DNA of 64,000 nt, taken from contig NZ_FPKW01000001.1 of assembly GCF_900114875.1 (NCBI RefSeq), positions 372,001 through 436,000 on the forward strand. Reading direction: 5' to 3'. Each line of letters opens with the position of its first letter. The stretch's first letter is position 1. The notes under the pieces are model-generated. The model had not been told where the DNA came from. It made no database searches and was given only the letters and a program-made list of their open reading frames with translations. The stretch is from Chryseobacterium limigenitum (GTDB lineage: Bacteria; Bacteroidota; Bacteroidia; Flavobacteriales; Weeksellaceae). A program made the position numbers and the translations under genes. This document shows positions 1 through 8,685 of the stretch, piece after piece.

Positions 1-1424
1 TGATTGATGATACTTGTAAATGTTTCAATTCCGAACATACCCAAGTTTGAGATTGAGAATGTTGAACCTTCCATTTCGTTTGCTTTAAGACCTTTAGACT
101 TAGCTCTTCCAGCCATATCTTTAACAGCAGCAGAAATTTGAGTATAGTTCATCTGATCTGTATTCTTAAGCACAGGAACTACCAATCCGTCAGGAATCGC
201 AACTGCTACCCCAACGTTGATGTTTCCTCTGTGAATGATCTTGTCACCTGCCCAACTAGAATTAACTTGTGGATGTTTTCTTAAAGCAACAGCAGTCGCT
301 TTAATGATCATATCGTTGAAAGAAATTTTAGTGTCAGGTAAAGAATTGATTTCTTTTCTAGCCTCAATTGCTTTATCCATATTGATCTCAACCATCAAGT
401 AATAGTGAGGAGCAGAGAATTTACTTTCAGCAAGACGTTTCGCGATGATATTTCTTACCTGAGAGTTTGGAGTCTCTGTATCTTCTCCCTGAACAAAACT
501 TAATGCAACCTGAGCTGCCGGACTTGCAGTCGGCTCAGATGCTGCTGGTTTTGCCTGAGACGGCTGATAGTTTTCAATATCTTTTTTAACAATTCTTCCG
601 TTTTCTCCAGAACCCTGAATACCGTGAATGTCAACTCCTTTATCCTGAGCCATTTTTTTAGCCAAAGGAGAAATTGCAACTCTTTCGCTGTTGCTGGTTG
701 CCGGTTGTTGGTTGTCAGTTGTTTGTTTTGGAGCTTCAGCTTTTTGTTCTGCCGGCTTTCCTGAAGACTGAACAGCAGGTTTTGCAGCACCAACACTAGA
801 AACATCAGTTCCTTCAGGGCCGATAATTGCTAAAACCGAATCAACTGGAGCAGCACCGCCTTCTTCAACACCTTGCTTCAATAATACTCCATTGAACTCA
901 GATTCGAAATCCTGAACCGCTTTATCTGTTTCGATTTCAGCAAGAAGATCACCTTCTTTTACTGTATCGCCAACATTTTTGTGCCATTTCGCTACTTTAC
1001 CTTCTGTCATTGTATCAGAAAGTCTTGGCATTGTAATTACTTCTACTCCTGCAGGAACTTCCGCAGAAGTTTGCTCTACGCTTGTAGAATTATTTTCTGT
1101 TTTTGATTCTTCTTCAGATTTTTTCTCTTCAGAACCTCCGGAAGCAGGAGCAGCAGCTCCGCCCGTTAATCCTGAAATATCTTCTCCTGCATTACCAATA
1201 ATAGCCAAAACAGAATCTACAGCAGCAGCATTTCCTTCTTCCACACCAACGTATAGAAGAGTACCATTTAATTCAGATTCGAAATCCTGAACAGCTTTAT
1301 CTGTTTCAATTTCAGCTAAAATATCTCCTTCTTTTACTGTATCTCCTACTTTTTTATGCCATTTCGCCACTTTACCTTCCGTCATAGTGTCGGAAAGACG
1401 AGGCATTGTAATAACTTCTGCCAT
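1..1424 (-). CDS. pdhC: Pyruvate dehydrogenase E2, dihydrolipoamide acetyltransferase (partial, C-terminus beyond window)
   Basis: E2 core of the pyruvate dehydrogenase complex, transferring the acetyl group from lipoyl-lysine to CoA. Reading from the ATG at 1424, there are two tandem lipoyl domains starting at about residues 1 and 126. Each carries an ETDKAV lipoylation motif (K43 and K168) and an ITMPRLSDTM start. Alanine/proline-rich linkers follow, then a peripheral subunit-binding domain near residues 248-285 (ISPLAKKMA, GRIVKKDI) and the catalytic acyltransferase domain from about residue 317. The frame is open to base 1, so the HxxxD active-site end is missing. The gene lies 97 bp downstream of pdhA on the same strand, which suggests one operon. 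The two lipoyl domains are near copies also at the DNA level. Confidence 0.95.
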   Translation of the reverse strand, partial: MAEVITMPRLSDTMTEGKVAKWHKKVGDTVKEGDILAEIETDKAVQDFESELNGTLLYVGVEEGNAAAVDSVLAIIGNAGEDISGLTGGAAAPASGGSEEKKSEEESKTENNSTSVEQTSAEVPAGVEVITMPRLSDTMTEGKVAKWHKNVGDTVKEGDLLAEIETDKAVQDFESEFNGVLLKQGVEEGGAAPVDSVLAIIGPEGTDVSSVGAAKPAVQSSGKPAEQKAEAPKQTTDNQQPATSNSERVAISPLAKKMAQDKGVDIHGIQGSGENGRIVKKDIENYQPSQAKPAASEPTASPAAQVALSFVQGEDTETPNSQVRNIIAKRLAESKFSAPHYYLMVEINMDKAIEARKEINSLPDTKISFNDMIIKATAVALRKHPQVNSSWAGDKIIHRGNINVGVAVAIPDGLVVPVLKNTDQMNYTQISAAVKDMAGRAKSKGLKANEMEGSTFSISNLGMFGIETFTSIIN

Positions 1425-1521
1425 AATTTAATTTATTAATTTGTTAATGTGATGAAGTGATGATAATAAAAGTGAAAGTTAAAAAATAACACACCATATC
1501 ATCCTATCAGCAAATTATTTA

Positions 1522-2523
1522 TTAGTTTTCTAATTTGTCTAAGAATGGATAGTTTTCCTGAGAATAAACATACTCATATACTTTATCAGCATCCGGGTAT
1601 GGAGAATTTTCCATGAATTCGATACACTCATCAACAAAATCTCTTGATTTGTTATCGATAACTTCTAATTCCTGCTCAGTTGCCCAGCTGTTTGATAAAA
1701 TTCTTGATTTTACCAATTCGATAGGGTCATCATTTTTATGAATAGCTACTTCATCCTTAGATCTGTAAGGTTCAGCATCAGACATAGAGTGACCTCTGTA
1801 ACGGTAAGTTCTAGCCTCGATGAAAGTTGGTCCGTCTCCTCTTCTAGCTCTTTCAATAGCCTCGTAAGCAGCTTCAGCTACTTTTACAGGATCCATTGCG
1901 TCTACAGGAAGACAAGGCATTTCATATCCTAAACCTAATTTATAGATATCTTCATGGTTAGCTGTTCTTTTAACAGAAGTTCCCATTGCATACTGGTTGT
2001 TTTCTACAACGAATACTACAGGAAGTTTCCAGTTCATCGCCATGTTAAACGTTTCATGTAATGAACCCTGTCTAGCCGCTCCATCTCCGAAGAAGCAGAT
2101 ATTTACCGCTTTTCTGTCAAAAAACTTATCCGCGAAAGCAATACCAGCACCTAAAGGAATCTGACCTCCCACAATCCCGTGACCACCATAAAAACGGTGT
2201 TCTTTACTGAAAATGTGCATAGAACCACCCATACCTCCTGAAGTACCTGTAGCTTTACCACAAAGTTCTGCCATGATTCTCTTAGGGTCTACTCCCATTG
2301 CCATTGGATGGATGTGACATCTGTAAGCCGTGATCATACTATCTTTAGTTAAATCCATTGCATGCGTGAAACCAGCAGGAATCGCCTCCTGACCATTATA
2401 CAAATGTAAAAAACCTCTGATTTTTTGTTTTAAATAAAGAGAACGGCATTTGTCTTCAAACCTTCTCCACATTGTCATATCTTCATACCACTTCAGGTAT
2501 ACCTCTTTAGAAAATTCTTTCAT
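1522..2523 (-). CDS. pdhA: Pyruvate dehydrogenase E1 component, alpha subunit
   Basis: Thiamine-diphosphate-dependent decarboxylation of pyruvate, as the alpha subunit of the E1 heterotetramer. The 333-residue length is normal for bacterial E1-alpha. The ThDP motif is visible as GDG at residues 146-148 followed by ENN at 174-176, and the phosphorylation-loop-like segment YRYRGHSMSDAEPYR is present. No E1-beta gene follows: the next gene downstream is E2, so beta must be encoded elsewhere, which is common in Flavobacteriia. A -7 promoter element (TAATTTTG) sits about 40 bp upstream of the start. Confidence 0.96.
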   Translation of the reverse strand: MKEFSKEVYLKWYEDMTMWRRFEDKCRSLYLKQKIRGFLHLYNGQEAIPAGFTHAMDLTKDSMITAYRCHIHPMAMGVDPKRIMAELCGKATGTSGGMGGSMHIFSKEHRFYGGHGIVGGQIPLGAGIAFADKFFDRKAVNICFFGDGAARQGSLHETFNMAMNWKLPVVFVVENNQYAMGTSVKRTANHEDIYKLGLGYEMPCLPVDAMDPVKVAEAAYEAIERARRGDGPTFIEARTYRYRGHSMSDAEPYRSKDEVAIHKNDDPIELVKSRILSNSWATEQELEVIDNKSRDFVDECIEFMENSPYPDADKVYEYVYSQENYPFLDKLEN

Positions 2524-2560
2524 GTGTTAGCTCTTGCTTATTTATTATGAAATAGTTGAG

Positions 2561-2568
2561 CAAAATTA
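2561..2568 (-). promoter_or_regulatory. -7 promoter element for pdhA-pdhC
   Basis: On the minus strand the sequence is TAATTTTG, a perfect match to the Bacteroidota -7 consensus TAnnTTTG, placed to give a leader of about 30 nt. I see no clear -33 TTTG at the usual spacing. Confidence 0.5.
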
Positions 2569-2649
2569 TAAAAAAAACTTCATTTTTATTGTATACATAC
2601 CAATTGTTTTTTTAGTTATAGTATTATATTTACATTATCAAACTTAAAT

Positions 2650-3252
2650 ATGGAAGAAAAACAGCCTTCACTCATACATAAAATCTCAAAAATCATTTCA
2701 GATTTTTTTAATCCATTGACTTCTCTGTTTATATTTTTCATTTATATGAGCGTTCAGGAGTATACTTTTAAGGAATCATTTGCGCATTTCCTTCCTATAT
2801 TATTAATTGTGATTTTACCTGTCGTGATCTGGCTTGTATGGAATGTAAAGACCGGAAGATATACAAATATGGATGTTTCCAATAGGGTTCAAAGGAAGAC
2901 TTTATACATTTTTATTGCTGTTTGTGTTATCGGTTACATGGTTTTTAATTATATCAAGAACGGATACATTGATTTTATCATGCTTTTTATATTAATTCTT
3001 CTTTTTTCTTTACAAATAAGTAATTTTTTCATTAAAAGTTCGATGCACACAGCATTTAATGTATTTGTAGCAGCATTATTTTTTGCACTAAACTGGAAAA
3101 TGGGAATTCTGTGGCTTGGAGTTGCTGCTTTGGTAGGAATTACGAGAATTATTTTAAAGAGGCACACCGTAAAAGAAGTATTTATGGGCGCCGGAATAGC
3201 ATTTCTGGTATCTTTTATTTATCTTTATTGCAATATACAATTTCAACATTAA
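2650..3252 (+). CDS. PAP2-like multi-pass membrane protein
   Basis: A 200-residue inner-membrane protein with about six hydrophobic segments. The late part has SSMHTAF followed about 50 residues later by TRIILKRHTVKEV. These resemble motifs C2 (PSGH) and C3 (SRxxxxxHxxxD) of PAP2-type lipid phosphatases, with Glu where Asp is usual and Met where Gly is usual. It is probably a lipid-phosphate or undecaprenyl-pyrophosphate phosphatase relative. Activity is uncertain because of these substitutions. It is followed 9 bp later by a BlaI-type regulator, so the two are probably co-transcribed. Confidence 0.7.
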   Translation: MEEKQPSLIHKISKIISDFFNPLTSLFIFFIYMSVQEYTFKESFAHFLPILLIVILPVVIWLVWNVKTGRYTNMDVSNRVQRKTLYIFIAVCVIGYMVFNYIKNGYIDFIMLFILILLFSLQISNFFIKSSMHTAFNVFVAALFFALNWKMGILWLGVAALVGITRIILKRHTVKEVFMGAGIAFLVSFIYLYCNIQFQH

Positions 3253-3261
3253 TCATATTAT

Positions 3262-3729
3262 ATGAAAATAAATCATCTTACCTCTGCTGAAGAAAACTTA
3301 ATGAAACTTTTTTGGACACTGAATTCATTTTATTTAAAAGAAGTCATGGAACAGCATCCGGAGCCTAAACCGCACCAGAATACAGTTTCCACTTACTTGA
3401 AAATATTAGTTGAAAAAGGCTATTTATCAACCGAAAAGGAAGGCAGAATTTTTAAATATACTGTAATTGTACCTTTTGAAGACTATAAAAAATTCTTATT
3501 AAAAGAACTTTCCCATAATTTTTTTCATGATTCAGGAAAAGAGATTTTAGAGTTTTTAATGGTTGAAAAATTAATTTCTCAGGATGATTTAAGAGCCTAT
3601 TTTGATCTTAAAATGGTGCTGAAACCTACCAAAGTAAAAGCACCGAAGTTGGAAATTGCCAACGAAATTTTAAATCCTAAAAAAGATAAAAAAGGCAAAG
3701 ACAAGAAAAAGAAGAACAAAAAAGATTAA
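3262..3729 (+). CDS. BlaI/MecI/CopY-type transcriptional repressor
   Basis: A 155-residue protein whose first 75 residues read as the Penicillinase_R winged helix (LTSAEENLMKLFWTL, then HQNTVSTYLKILVEKGYLSTEKEGR). Family members bind DNA as dimers and are inactivated by proteolysis through a BlaR1-type sensor. No BlaR1 metallopeptidase gene adjoins it. The C-terminal 25 residues are almost entirely lysine with a few Asp, Gly and Asn (KKDKKGKDKKKKNKKD), an unusual basic tail for the family. It sits 9 bp after the PAP2-like gene and 21 bp before a DUF4153 gene, so it may control this cluster. Confidence 0.85.
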   Translation: MKINHLTSAEENLMKLFWTLNSFYLKEVMEQHPEPKPHQNTVSTYLKILVEKGYLSTEKEGRIFKYTVIVPFEDYKKFLLKELSHNFFHDSGKEILEFLMVEKLISQDDLRAYFDLKMVLKPTKVKAPKLEIANEILNPKKDKKGKDKKKKNKKD

Positions 3730-3750
3730 TACAAAAAAACACTTAAAATC

Positions 3751-5532
3751 ATGAAAACAAAATTCCGGGAAATCATCGGGAAAGCCGGCAATGTGGTATT
3801 TCTCTATCCGATGGTTTTAGTCATTGCTCTGCTTACTTCGGTCGGAGCTATTTACATGGCTGAAACCAATTATAGTGATAAATTACTGTTTACTTATTCC
3901 AAAATTACCATGTGCTGCGGCCTTGGAATCTCTTTACTATTTGCTTTAAAAATGCTTTCCCAAAGAATTGGTAAGGCTTTTTTATTGGAAATTTGTGGCG
4001 TTATTTTCCTGATTGGCTTCTACTTTGTCTTTCCTGATGAAAAAAAAGAGTTCATAGAAACTTATGGGTATATTATCGCCATCACCTTTCTACTCTCCCA
4101 TTTGCTGGTTTCTTTTGTTCCTTTTTTAGATAAAAATAGAGAGCTTAGTTTTTGGCAGTATAACAAGAATCTTTTTGTCAATATTTTCCTCACGGTTATT
4201 TTTACCGGGGTATTGACTGGAGGTGTTGAGTTGGCTGTTTTGGCGGTTGATAAGCTTTTTGATTTTGATTTTAATGATAAACTTTACGCAGATCTTTTCT
4301 TTGTTCTGGCTATTTTCGGGAGTTGCTTCATCTTTTTGTTATTTAATGAAATAGGGCTAAGTTACCTCGAAAAAGATGGAAAATATCCTGTAATATTGAA
4401 ATTTTTCACGCAGTTTATTTTAATTCCTTTATTATTTATTTATGTGATCATTTTGTATTTCTATTCCTTTAAAATACTGATCAACTGGCAGCTTCCGAGA
4501 GGTTGGGTTTCTTACCTTGTTTTAGCATATAGTATCGTAGGAATTTTGGCTTTATTGCTGGTTCATCCATTGAAGGAAAATAATACAAAATCTTGGGTCA
4601 AAATATTTTCAAAGGTCTTTTATTTCACGATTATTCCGCTTATCATTCTCTTGTTTACCGCGATTTTCACAAGGATTTTAGAGTACGGATATACTGAACC
4701 GAGATATTTTGTACTTCTTCTGGCTTTGTGGCTTTTAAGTATTGTAATTTATTTCGTATTTAAGAAGAATTCTAGTATAAAATTTGTTCCGATCAGCTTA
4801 TTTGCTTTTGGAGTTTTTGCATTGATATTTCCTTATCTGAATGCTTTCAGTGTTGCAAAAAGAAGTCAAAAATCTGAATTGCTTAAATTATTAAATGAAA
4901 AGCAATTATTAAGCAACAATAAAATCGATTTTCAAAAGAAAGTAACCGACACAATAGTTAATGAAATTGGAGATAAATTTGAATTTTTAGCAGAAAGAAA
5001 ACAGGCAGATTTTCTTTTAAATTTATTGGATACCAAAAAGAATCATACCTTAGAAAATGAGATTAAAGTAAACCCATTTTTATCATTAAGATACAGTGTT
5101 CAGAGTGAATTTACGAATACAAACAGAACAATAACTTCTGGCTACGAAAGGCTTAGCCTAGAATCTGAAAAACAATATATCACTATAGATAGCTATCAAT
5201 ATTTCTTTAATTTAAGAAATTATAATGATGATACTAAAGAAATAAATGGTGACAAATTCAATATTACTGAAAGATCCGACAAGGGAATTATATTAAAAGT
5301 AGATCTTAATTCGAAAGAAGAAGCAGACTTTACTCCCGGCATTAATAATTTATTTAAAGAATATTCGGGCAGAAAAGGAGTCATAAAGTTACCTGAAATC
5401 TCTTTTGAAAAAGATCTTGGAAAATATCATATCAAAGTCGTTTTTCTTAACATTTCGAATGATAAATCGCCATACAATAAATCAGGAGCCATCTATTATG
5501 ACAATGCAGTACTGCTGATAAAAGAAAAATAA
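3751..5532 (+). CDS. DUF4153 domain-containing membrane protein
   Basis: A 593-residue protein. The first roughly 370 residues hold about 10-12 transmembrane segments, and the remaining 220 residues are hydrophilic and probably form a soluble domain. The overall organisation and N-terminus fit DUF4153 proteins of Bacteroidota, whose function is not established. It is the last gene of a three-gene run with the PAP2-like protein and the BlaI-type repressor, and it ends at a strong bidirectional terminator. Regulation by the upstream BlaI-type protein is an inference from position only. Confidence 0.8.
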   Translation: MKTKFREIIGKAGNVVFLYPMVLVIALLTSVGAIYMAETNYSDKLLFTYSKITMCCGLGISLLFALKMLSQRIGKAFLLEICGVIFLIGFYFVFPDEKKEFIETYGYIIAITFLLSHLLVSFVPFLDKNRELSFWQYNKNLFVNIFLTVIFTGVLTGGVELAVLAVDKLFDFDFNDKLYADLFFVLAIFGSCFIFLLFNEIGLSYLEKDGKYPVILKFFTQFILIPLLFIYVIILYFYSFKILINWQLPRGWVSYLVLAYSIVGILALLLVHPLKENNTKSWVKIFSKVFYFTIIPLIILLFTAIFTRILEYGYTEPRYFVLLLALWLLSIVIYFVFKKNSSIKFVPISLFAFGVFALIFPYLNAFSVAKRSQKSELLKLLNEKQLLSNNKIDFQKKVTDTIVNEIGDKFEFLAERKQADFLLNLLDTKKNHTLENEIKVNPFLSLRYSVQSEFTNTNRTITSGYERLSLESEKQYITIDSYQYFFNLRNYNDDTKEINGDKFNITERSDKGIILKVDLNSKEEADFTPGINNLFKEYSGRKGVIKLPEISFEKDLGKYHIKVVFLNISNDKSPYNKSGAIYYDNAVLLIKEK

Positions 5533-5543
5533 GAGACATAAAA

Positions 5544-5564
5544 AAAGCGGCTTTAAGCCGCTTT
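5544..5564. terminator. Bidirectional intrinsic terminator
   Basis: Perfect 10-bp inverted repeat AAAGCGGCTT/AAGCCGCTTT around one T, with A-tracts to the left and T-rich sequence to the right. It lies between converging genes that end at 5532 (+) and 5573 (-). Its stem is the same as that of the terminator at 7246-7267. Confidence 0.85.
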
Positions 5565-5572
5565 CCTTGTAT

Positions 5573-7126
5573 TTAGTCCTTAACAATTTTAAATGATTCA
5601 TCTTTTCCTTCAGATTTTACTCGTAGTAAGTAAACTCCTTTTTTCAGATCAGAAACATTTACCTGCTTAGAATTATTATCTAATTTTCTTACCAATTGAC
5701 CTGTCATAGAGAATATTTCAATACTGTTAACCTTTTTATCAGTATTAATATTTAAAACATCTTTTACCGGATTTGGATAAATTTTTACACCACTGTTTTT
5801 AGCAATATCATTAACTGCTAACGTAGCAGAAGCATCAACCACAGAAACATTGTCAACATCAATTCCTCTTGCCCAGTTAGAGGTACCTTCTAAAGCAATA
5901 AGATAGTTTGCAGATTTATTCGGAAGAGGAATACTTACATCCAGCCAAGCCGCATTTTCCGTAGTGTAAGAACTTCCTACCTGAGTCCATGCATCAGATG
6001 GGTTTGCTTTATAAAAAATTCTTAGTTCATCAACATCACCAAACCAGTTTACGTTTGCTAAACTAAATCTAAGCTCAGGATTTGCAAGTGCCGAAATATT
6101 CAATGGAGGTAAAAGTAATTTTGCTTTTTCACCAGGTTCTTCTGTTCTGAATTCGGCCATTGTTGGTGCCGATTTAGGAGTAATTGAAGAATTCCCGTTA
6201 GTTGTAACATATGCCCACGTAGCTACACCAGCCCCTGAAACAGCTTCATTGCCCCAACATGAAGGAATAGTAGCGTTGTCAAAGTTTTGTATATATGGGA
6301 ACGTTGCCAAAGGAGCACAGGTAGTCGTAAATGACTGAGCGGTAGACCAAGTACTGAATCCGTTGGCTGCACAATTTGATCTTACATAAAACTGATAAGC
6401 CGTAGATGGATTAAGAGAAGGAAGCGTTGCAGATGTTGTTCCACTGTTTGCAATAGTTCCGGTTCCCTGGGTAAATCCTGTTGGCCCGTACTCTATCTGA
6501 TAAGCTGCCCCCGGTGTAGGCGATGCTGTCCAGCTGATGCTCGCAGAGTTTGATGTAACCCCGTTCACAACAATAGAAGATGGAATATCACATGCCGGTT
6601 TCGGGCCAACAAAAACATCATCAAGATCAAAATAGAAAAGGTCCGTTGTTGAAGAATAGAACCCAATATAAATCGTCTGTCCTATATAAGCAGAAAGATC
6701 GTAAGAATATCTGTAAAAGTTTGGCCCACTTGAAGGGGCTACAGTAGCAGCTAAAGTATTGGTAAACTCAGTAGCCGTAGGCGTTGTTGTAGATATTTTC
6801 AGACTGATTGTTTCCGGATACAAGGGATCACGGCTTCTTGCATAAAAAGAAAGATAATCGCTTACTGCCGCAGTAACAGTGATAGCAGGCGTCACCAAGT
6901 AATCATCATGAGCATCGGAATTATATCTTATTGAAGCTGTTCTCGCACCACTGTAAGCCGTAATACTTCCACCTGTATAATCTATAATTTCCCAAGTATT
7001 TGCATCTCCTCCGTTGAGGGCTGTCCATCCCGCGGGAAGGGAAGCGGAAGCATCAAAATTCTGAAAGAATTGAGCATTAGCAATCAATGGTATTGCAACT
7101 AATGCTAAAAGTAGTTGTTTTTTCAT
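5573..7126 (-). CDS. Secreted T9SS cargo protein with jelly-roll and fibronectin type III domains
   Basis: A 517-residue extracellular or surface protein. The signal peptide is residues 1-18 (MKKQLLLALVAIPLIANA). Residues about 20-170 resemble a choice-of-anchor-J type jelly roll (FFQNFD, LPAGWTALN). Residues about 180-268 form a fibronectin type III domain (ASISWTASPTPGAAYQIEYG), and a second jelly-roll-like block follows (FPYIQNFDNATIPSCWGN). The last 70 residues are a type A sorting domain (IYPNPVKDVLNI, GVYLLRVKSEG) used by the type IX system. No catalytic motif is visible, so binding or adhesion is likely. The gene is monocistronic, bounded by terminators on both sides. Confidence 0.9.
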   Translation of the reverse strand: MKKQLLLALVAIPLIANAQFFQNFDASASLPAGWTALNGGDANTWEIIDYTGGSITAYSGARTASIRYNSDAHDDYLVTPAITVTAAVSDYLSFYARSRDPLYPETISLKISTTTPTATEFTNTLAATVAPSSGPNFYRYSYDLSAYIGQTIYIGFYSSTTDLFYFDLDDVFVGPKPACDIPSSIVVNGVTSNSASISWTASPTPGAAYQIEYGPTGFTQGTGTIANSGTTSATLPSLNPSTAYQFYVRSNCAANGFSTWSTAQSFTTTCAPLATFPYIQNFDNATIPSCWGNEAVSGAGVATWAYVTTNGNSSITPKSAPTMAEFRTEEPGEKAKLLLPPLNISALANPELRFSLANVNWFGDVDELRIFYKANPSDAWTQVGSSYTTENAAWLDVSIPLPNKSANYLIALEGTSNWARGIDVDNVSVVDASATLAVNDIAKNSGVKIYPNPVKDVLNINTDKKVNSIEIFSMTGQLVRKLDNNSKQVNVSDLKKGVYLLRVKSEGKDESFKIVKD

Positions 7127-7245
7127 AACCTAATTTTTAAATTGAACGTTAACTTACAAATTTCATGTCAATTTTCAAAATAAAAGTAAAAAGTAATGTC
7201 AAAAACATTTTATAATTAATATTACACTACAATATTGCATAAAAA

Positions 7246-7267
7246 AAGCGGCTTTTTTAAGCCGCTT
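7246..7267 (-). terminator. Intrinsic terminator of the RRM gene
   Basis: Stem AAGCGGCTT/AAGCCGCTT with a TTTT loop. The seven A residues at 7241-7247 become a U-tract in minus-strand transcripts. It is 9 bp after the stop of the RRM gene. Confidence 0.8.
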
Positions 7268-7275
7268 ATATTTTT

Positions 7276-7653
7276 TTACCAACGATTTCCACCACCGTTA
7301 CCACCGCCACGGTTGTTTCCACCACCACCGTAACCTCCGCCACGGCTGTTTCCACCACCACCATAGCCGCCTCCGCCGCTTCTGTTGTTGTCGAAACTTC
7401 TTCTTGGCTTCTCTTCTCTTGGCTTAGCTTCAGAAACGTTAAGCGTTTTTCCGTTTAGTTCGTACTGGTTAAGAGCCTCAATTGCTTGTTTTCCTTCTTC
7501 ATCACCCATTTCTACAAAACCGAAACCTCTAGAACGACCAGTTTCTCTGTCTGTAACTATTTTAGCAGATGATACTTCACCATAAGCTGCAAATAAATCG
7601 TGTAACTCGTACTCTTTAGTTGAGTAATTAATGTTTGAAACAAAAATGTTCAT
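7276..7653 (-). CDS. RRM-type RNA-binding protein with glycine-rich tail
   Basis: A 125-residue protein. The ATG at 7653 is chosen because the RNA recognition motif starts directly there (MNIFVSNINYSTKEYELHDLF). An in-frame ATG further upstream (7758) would add a hydrophobic, tyrosine-rich leader with no family support. RNP2 (IFVSNI) and RNP1 (RGFGFVEM) are intact. After residue 85 the chain becomes an Arg/Gly/Asn-rich low-complexity tail (GGGGYGGGGNSRGGGYGGGG). Such small RRM proteins are common in Bacteroidota and are thought to act as RNA chaperones, some cold-inducible. A possible promoter at 7733-7740 would give a leader of about 70 nt. Confidence 0.93.
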   Translation of the reverse strand: MNIFVSNINYSTKEYELHDLFAAYGEVSSAKIVTDRETGRSRGFGFVEMGDEEGKQAIEALNQYELNGKTLNVSEAKPREEKPRRSFDNNRSGGGGYGGGGNSRGGGYGGGGNNRGGGNGGGNRW

Positions 7654-7732
7654 TTTGAATAAAATTAAAAAATTAATAAAAATTTGGTATATAAAAGAAA
7701 AGCAACATAAATTAATGAACAAATATTGATTC

Positions 7733-7740
7733 CAAATATA
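7733..7740 (-). promoter_or_regulatory. -7 promoter element for the RRM gene
   Basis: TATATTTG on the minus strand matches TAnnTTTG. It predicts a transcript start near 7727 and a roughly 70-nt leader before the ATG at 7653, which is longer than for most genes here. No well-spaced -33 element is seen. Confidence 0.4.
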
Positions 7741-7936
7741 AACGTATGCAAGATACAATTAAAAATTTCAAATCAAAGTTTTTTTTATCCGTATTTTATA
7801 CAATTTTAAAGCTGTTACAATTTAAATATTAAAAAAAGGCAAATATTTATTGTTTTTCAGTAAAAAATAATTGAATTTTGCATTAAAATTAAGAATTATT
7901 TAACATAAAAAAACAATCATTAATTCTGAAGATTAT

Positions 7937-8140
7937 ATGCCAATAATAATAAATTTAGATGTAATAATGGCCAAAAGGAAGATATCTCTTAACGAATTGT
8001 CAGAAAAAGTAGATATTACCTTATCCAATCTTTCTATTTTAAAAACAGGAAAAGGAAAAGCTATTCGTTTCAGTACACTTGACGCTATTTGCAAAGCTTT
8101 AGACTGTCAGCCCGGTGATATTTTAGAATATAGGGAATAA
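7937..8140 (+). CDS. Small XRE-family helix-turn-helix regulator
   Basis: A 67-residue, single-domain Cro/C1-type DNA-binding protein. The helix-turn-helix is visible as ISLNELSEKVDITLSNLSIL, followed by the family's C-terminal signature FSTLDAICKALDCQPGDILEY. This matches the short YozG-like group in which the whole protein is one HTH domain. The next gene starts 37 bp downstream on the same strand. Its target is not evident from the sequence. Confidence 0.9.
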   Translation: MPIIINLDVIMAKRKISLNELSEKVDITLSNLSILKTGKGKAIRFSTLDAICKALDCQPGDILEYRE

Positions 8141-8177
8141 TGTAAATTACGGTGCTAATATTTTAATCATATTAATT

Positions 8178-8594
8178 ATGAATGAACACACGACCAACTA
8201 TACCAATACCTTTATTGAAGTGGCAGAAGACTGTCCTGTTTCGGAAGCGCAGATACCGCCAGAAAAGAATGAAAAAACTTTAGCCAATCTTCAACATGAT
8301 CAAATTGTAAAAAATCCTTATAAATATTCTTCTGACGATATTATTTTCACTTGTTACACAATTAAAAATGATATTTCGAAAAGTGAAGAACAAGAAGAAA
8401 GGAATAAGTTCTTTTCAAAAGGCCAGCCCTGCCTTCGCACTTCACCTTTAGCAAAAAGATATGGTTTTGGAATTCATCATAATTCAGAAGGGAAAGTTGC
8501 CATTTTCCCTGTGGAAAGCAAAGATTATCAGACATTTTTAAATGATAGTTCAATAACAAAAGTAAAAGCCATGCGATCAAAGAGAAATGATTGA
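8178..8594 (+). CDS. DUF6157 family protein
   Basis: A 138-residue soluble protein starting NYTNTFIEVAEDCPV, with the block YKYSSDDIIFTCY in the middle and GQPCLRTSPLAKRYGFGIHH, then an AIFPVESKDY stretch, near the end. This pattern fits DUF6157, a widespread small family of unknown function. There is no signal peptide, membrane segment or recognisable catalytic motif. It lies 37 bp after the small XRE regulator and may be co-transcribed with it. Confidence 0.75.
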   Translation: MNEHTTNYTNTFIEVAEDCPVSEAQIPPEKNEKTLANLQHDQIVKNPYKYSSDDIIFTCYTIKNDISKSEEQEERNKFFSKGQPCLRTSPLAKRYGFGIHHNSEGKVAIFPVESKDYQTFLNDSSITKVKAMRSKRND

Positions 8595-8634
8595 GAAAAT
8601 AAATAATTCTCTTTTAATAACTAAATGCCATTCC

Positions 8635-8666
8635 TTTGATAAAGCCAGTTTTTAACACTAAATTTG
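8635..8666 (+). promoter_or_regulatory. Promoter of the thioesterase-regulator pair
   Basis: TTTG at 8635-8638 and TAAATTTG at 8659-8666 with a 20-bp spacer, matching the Bacteroidota -33/-7 pattern. The predicted start near 8673 leaves a leader of about 13 nt. Confidence 0.7.
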
Positions 8667-8685
8667 CACCACAAATAATTGAAAC

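Noticed and set aside
979..1290. Plus-strand open frame of 103 codons over the E2 gene
   Set aside because: It is antisense to lipoyl domains with clear homology; composition reflects the complementary strand.
2044..2057. GTTAAACGTTTCAT, similar to the LacI-type operator
   Set aside because: It lies inside pdhA and encodes conserved residues (ETFNM); only 11 of 14 bases match, so it is taken as coincidence.
7654..7758. Longer N-terminus for the RRM protein
   Set aside because: The extra 35 residues are hydrophobic and unlike any RRM protein; the domain begins exactly at the internal ATG.
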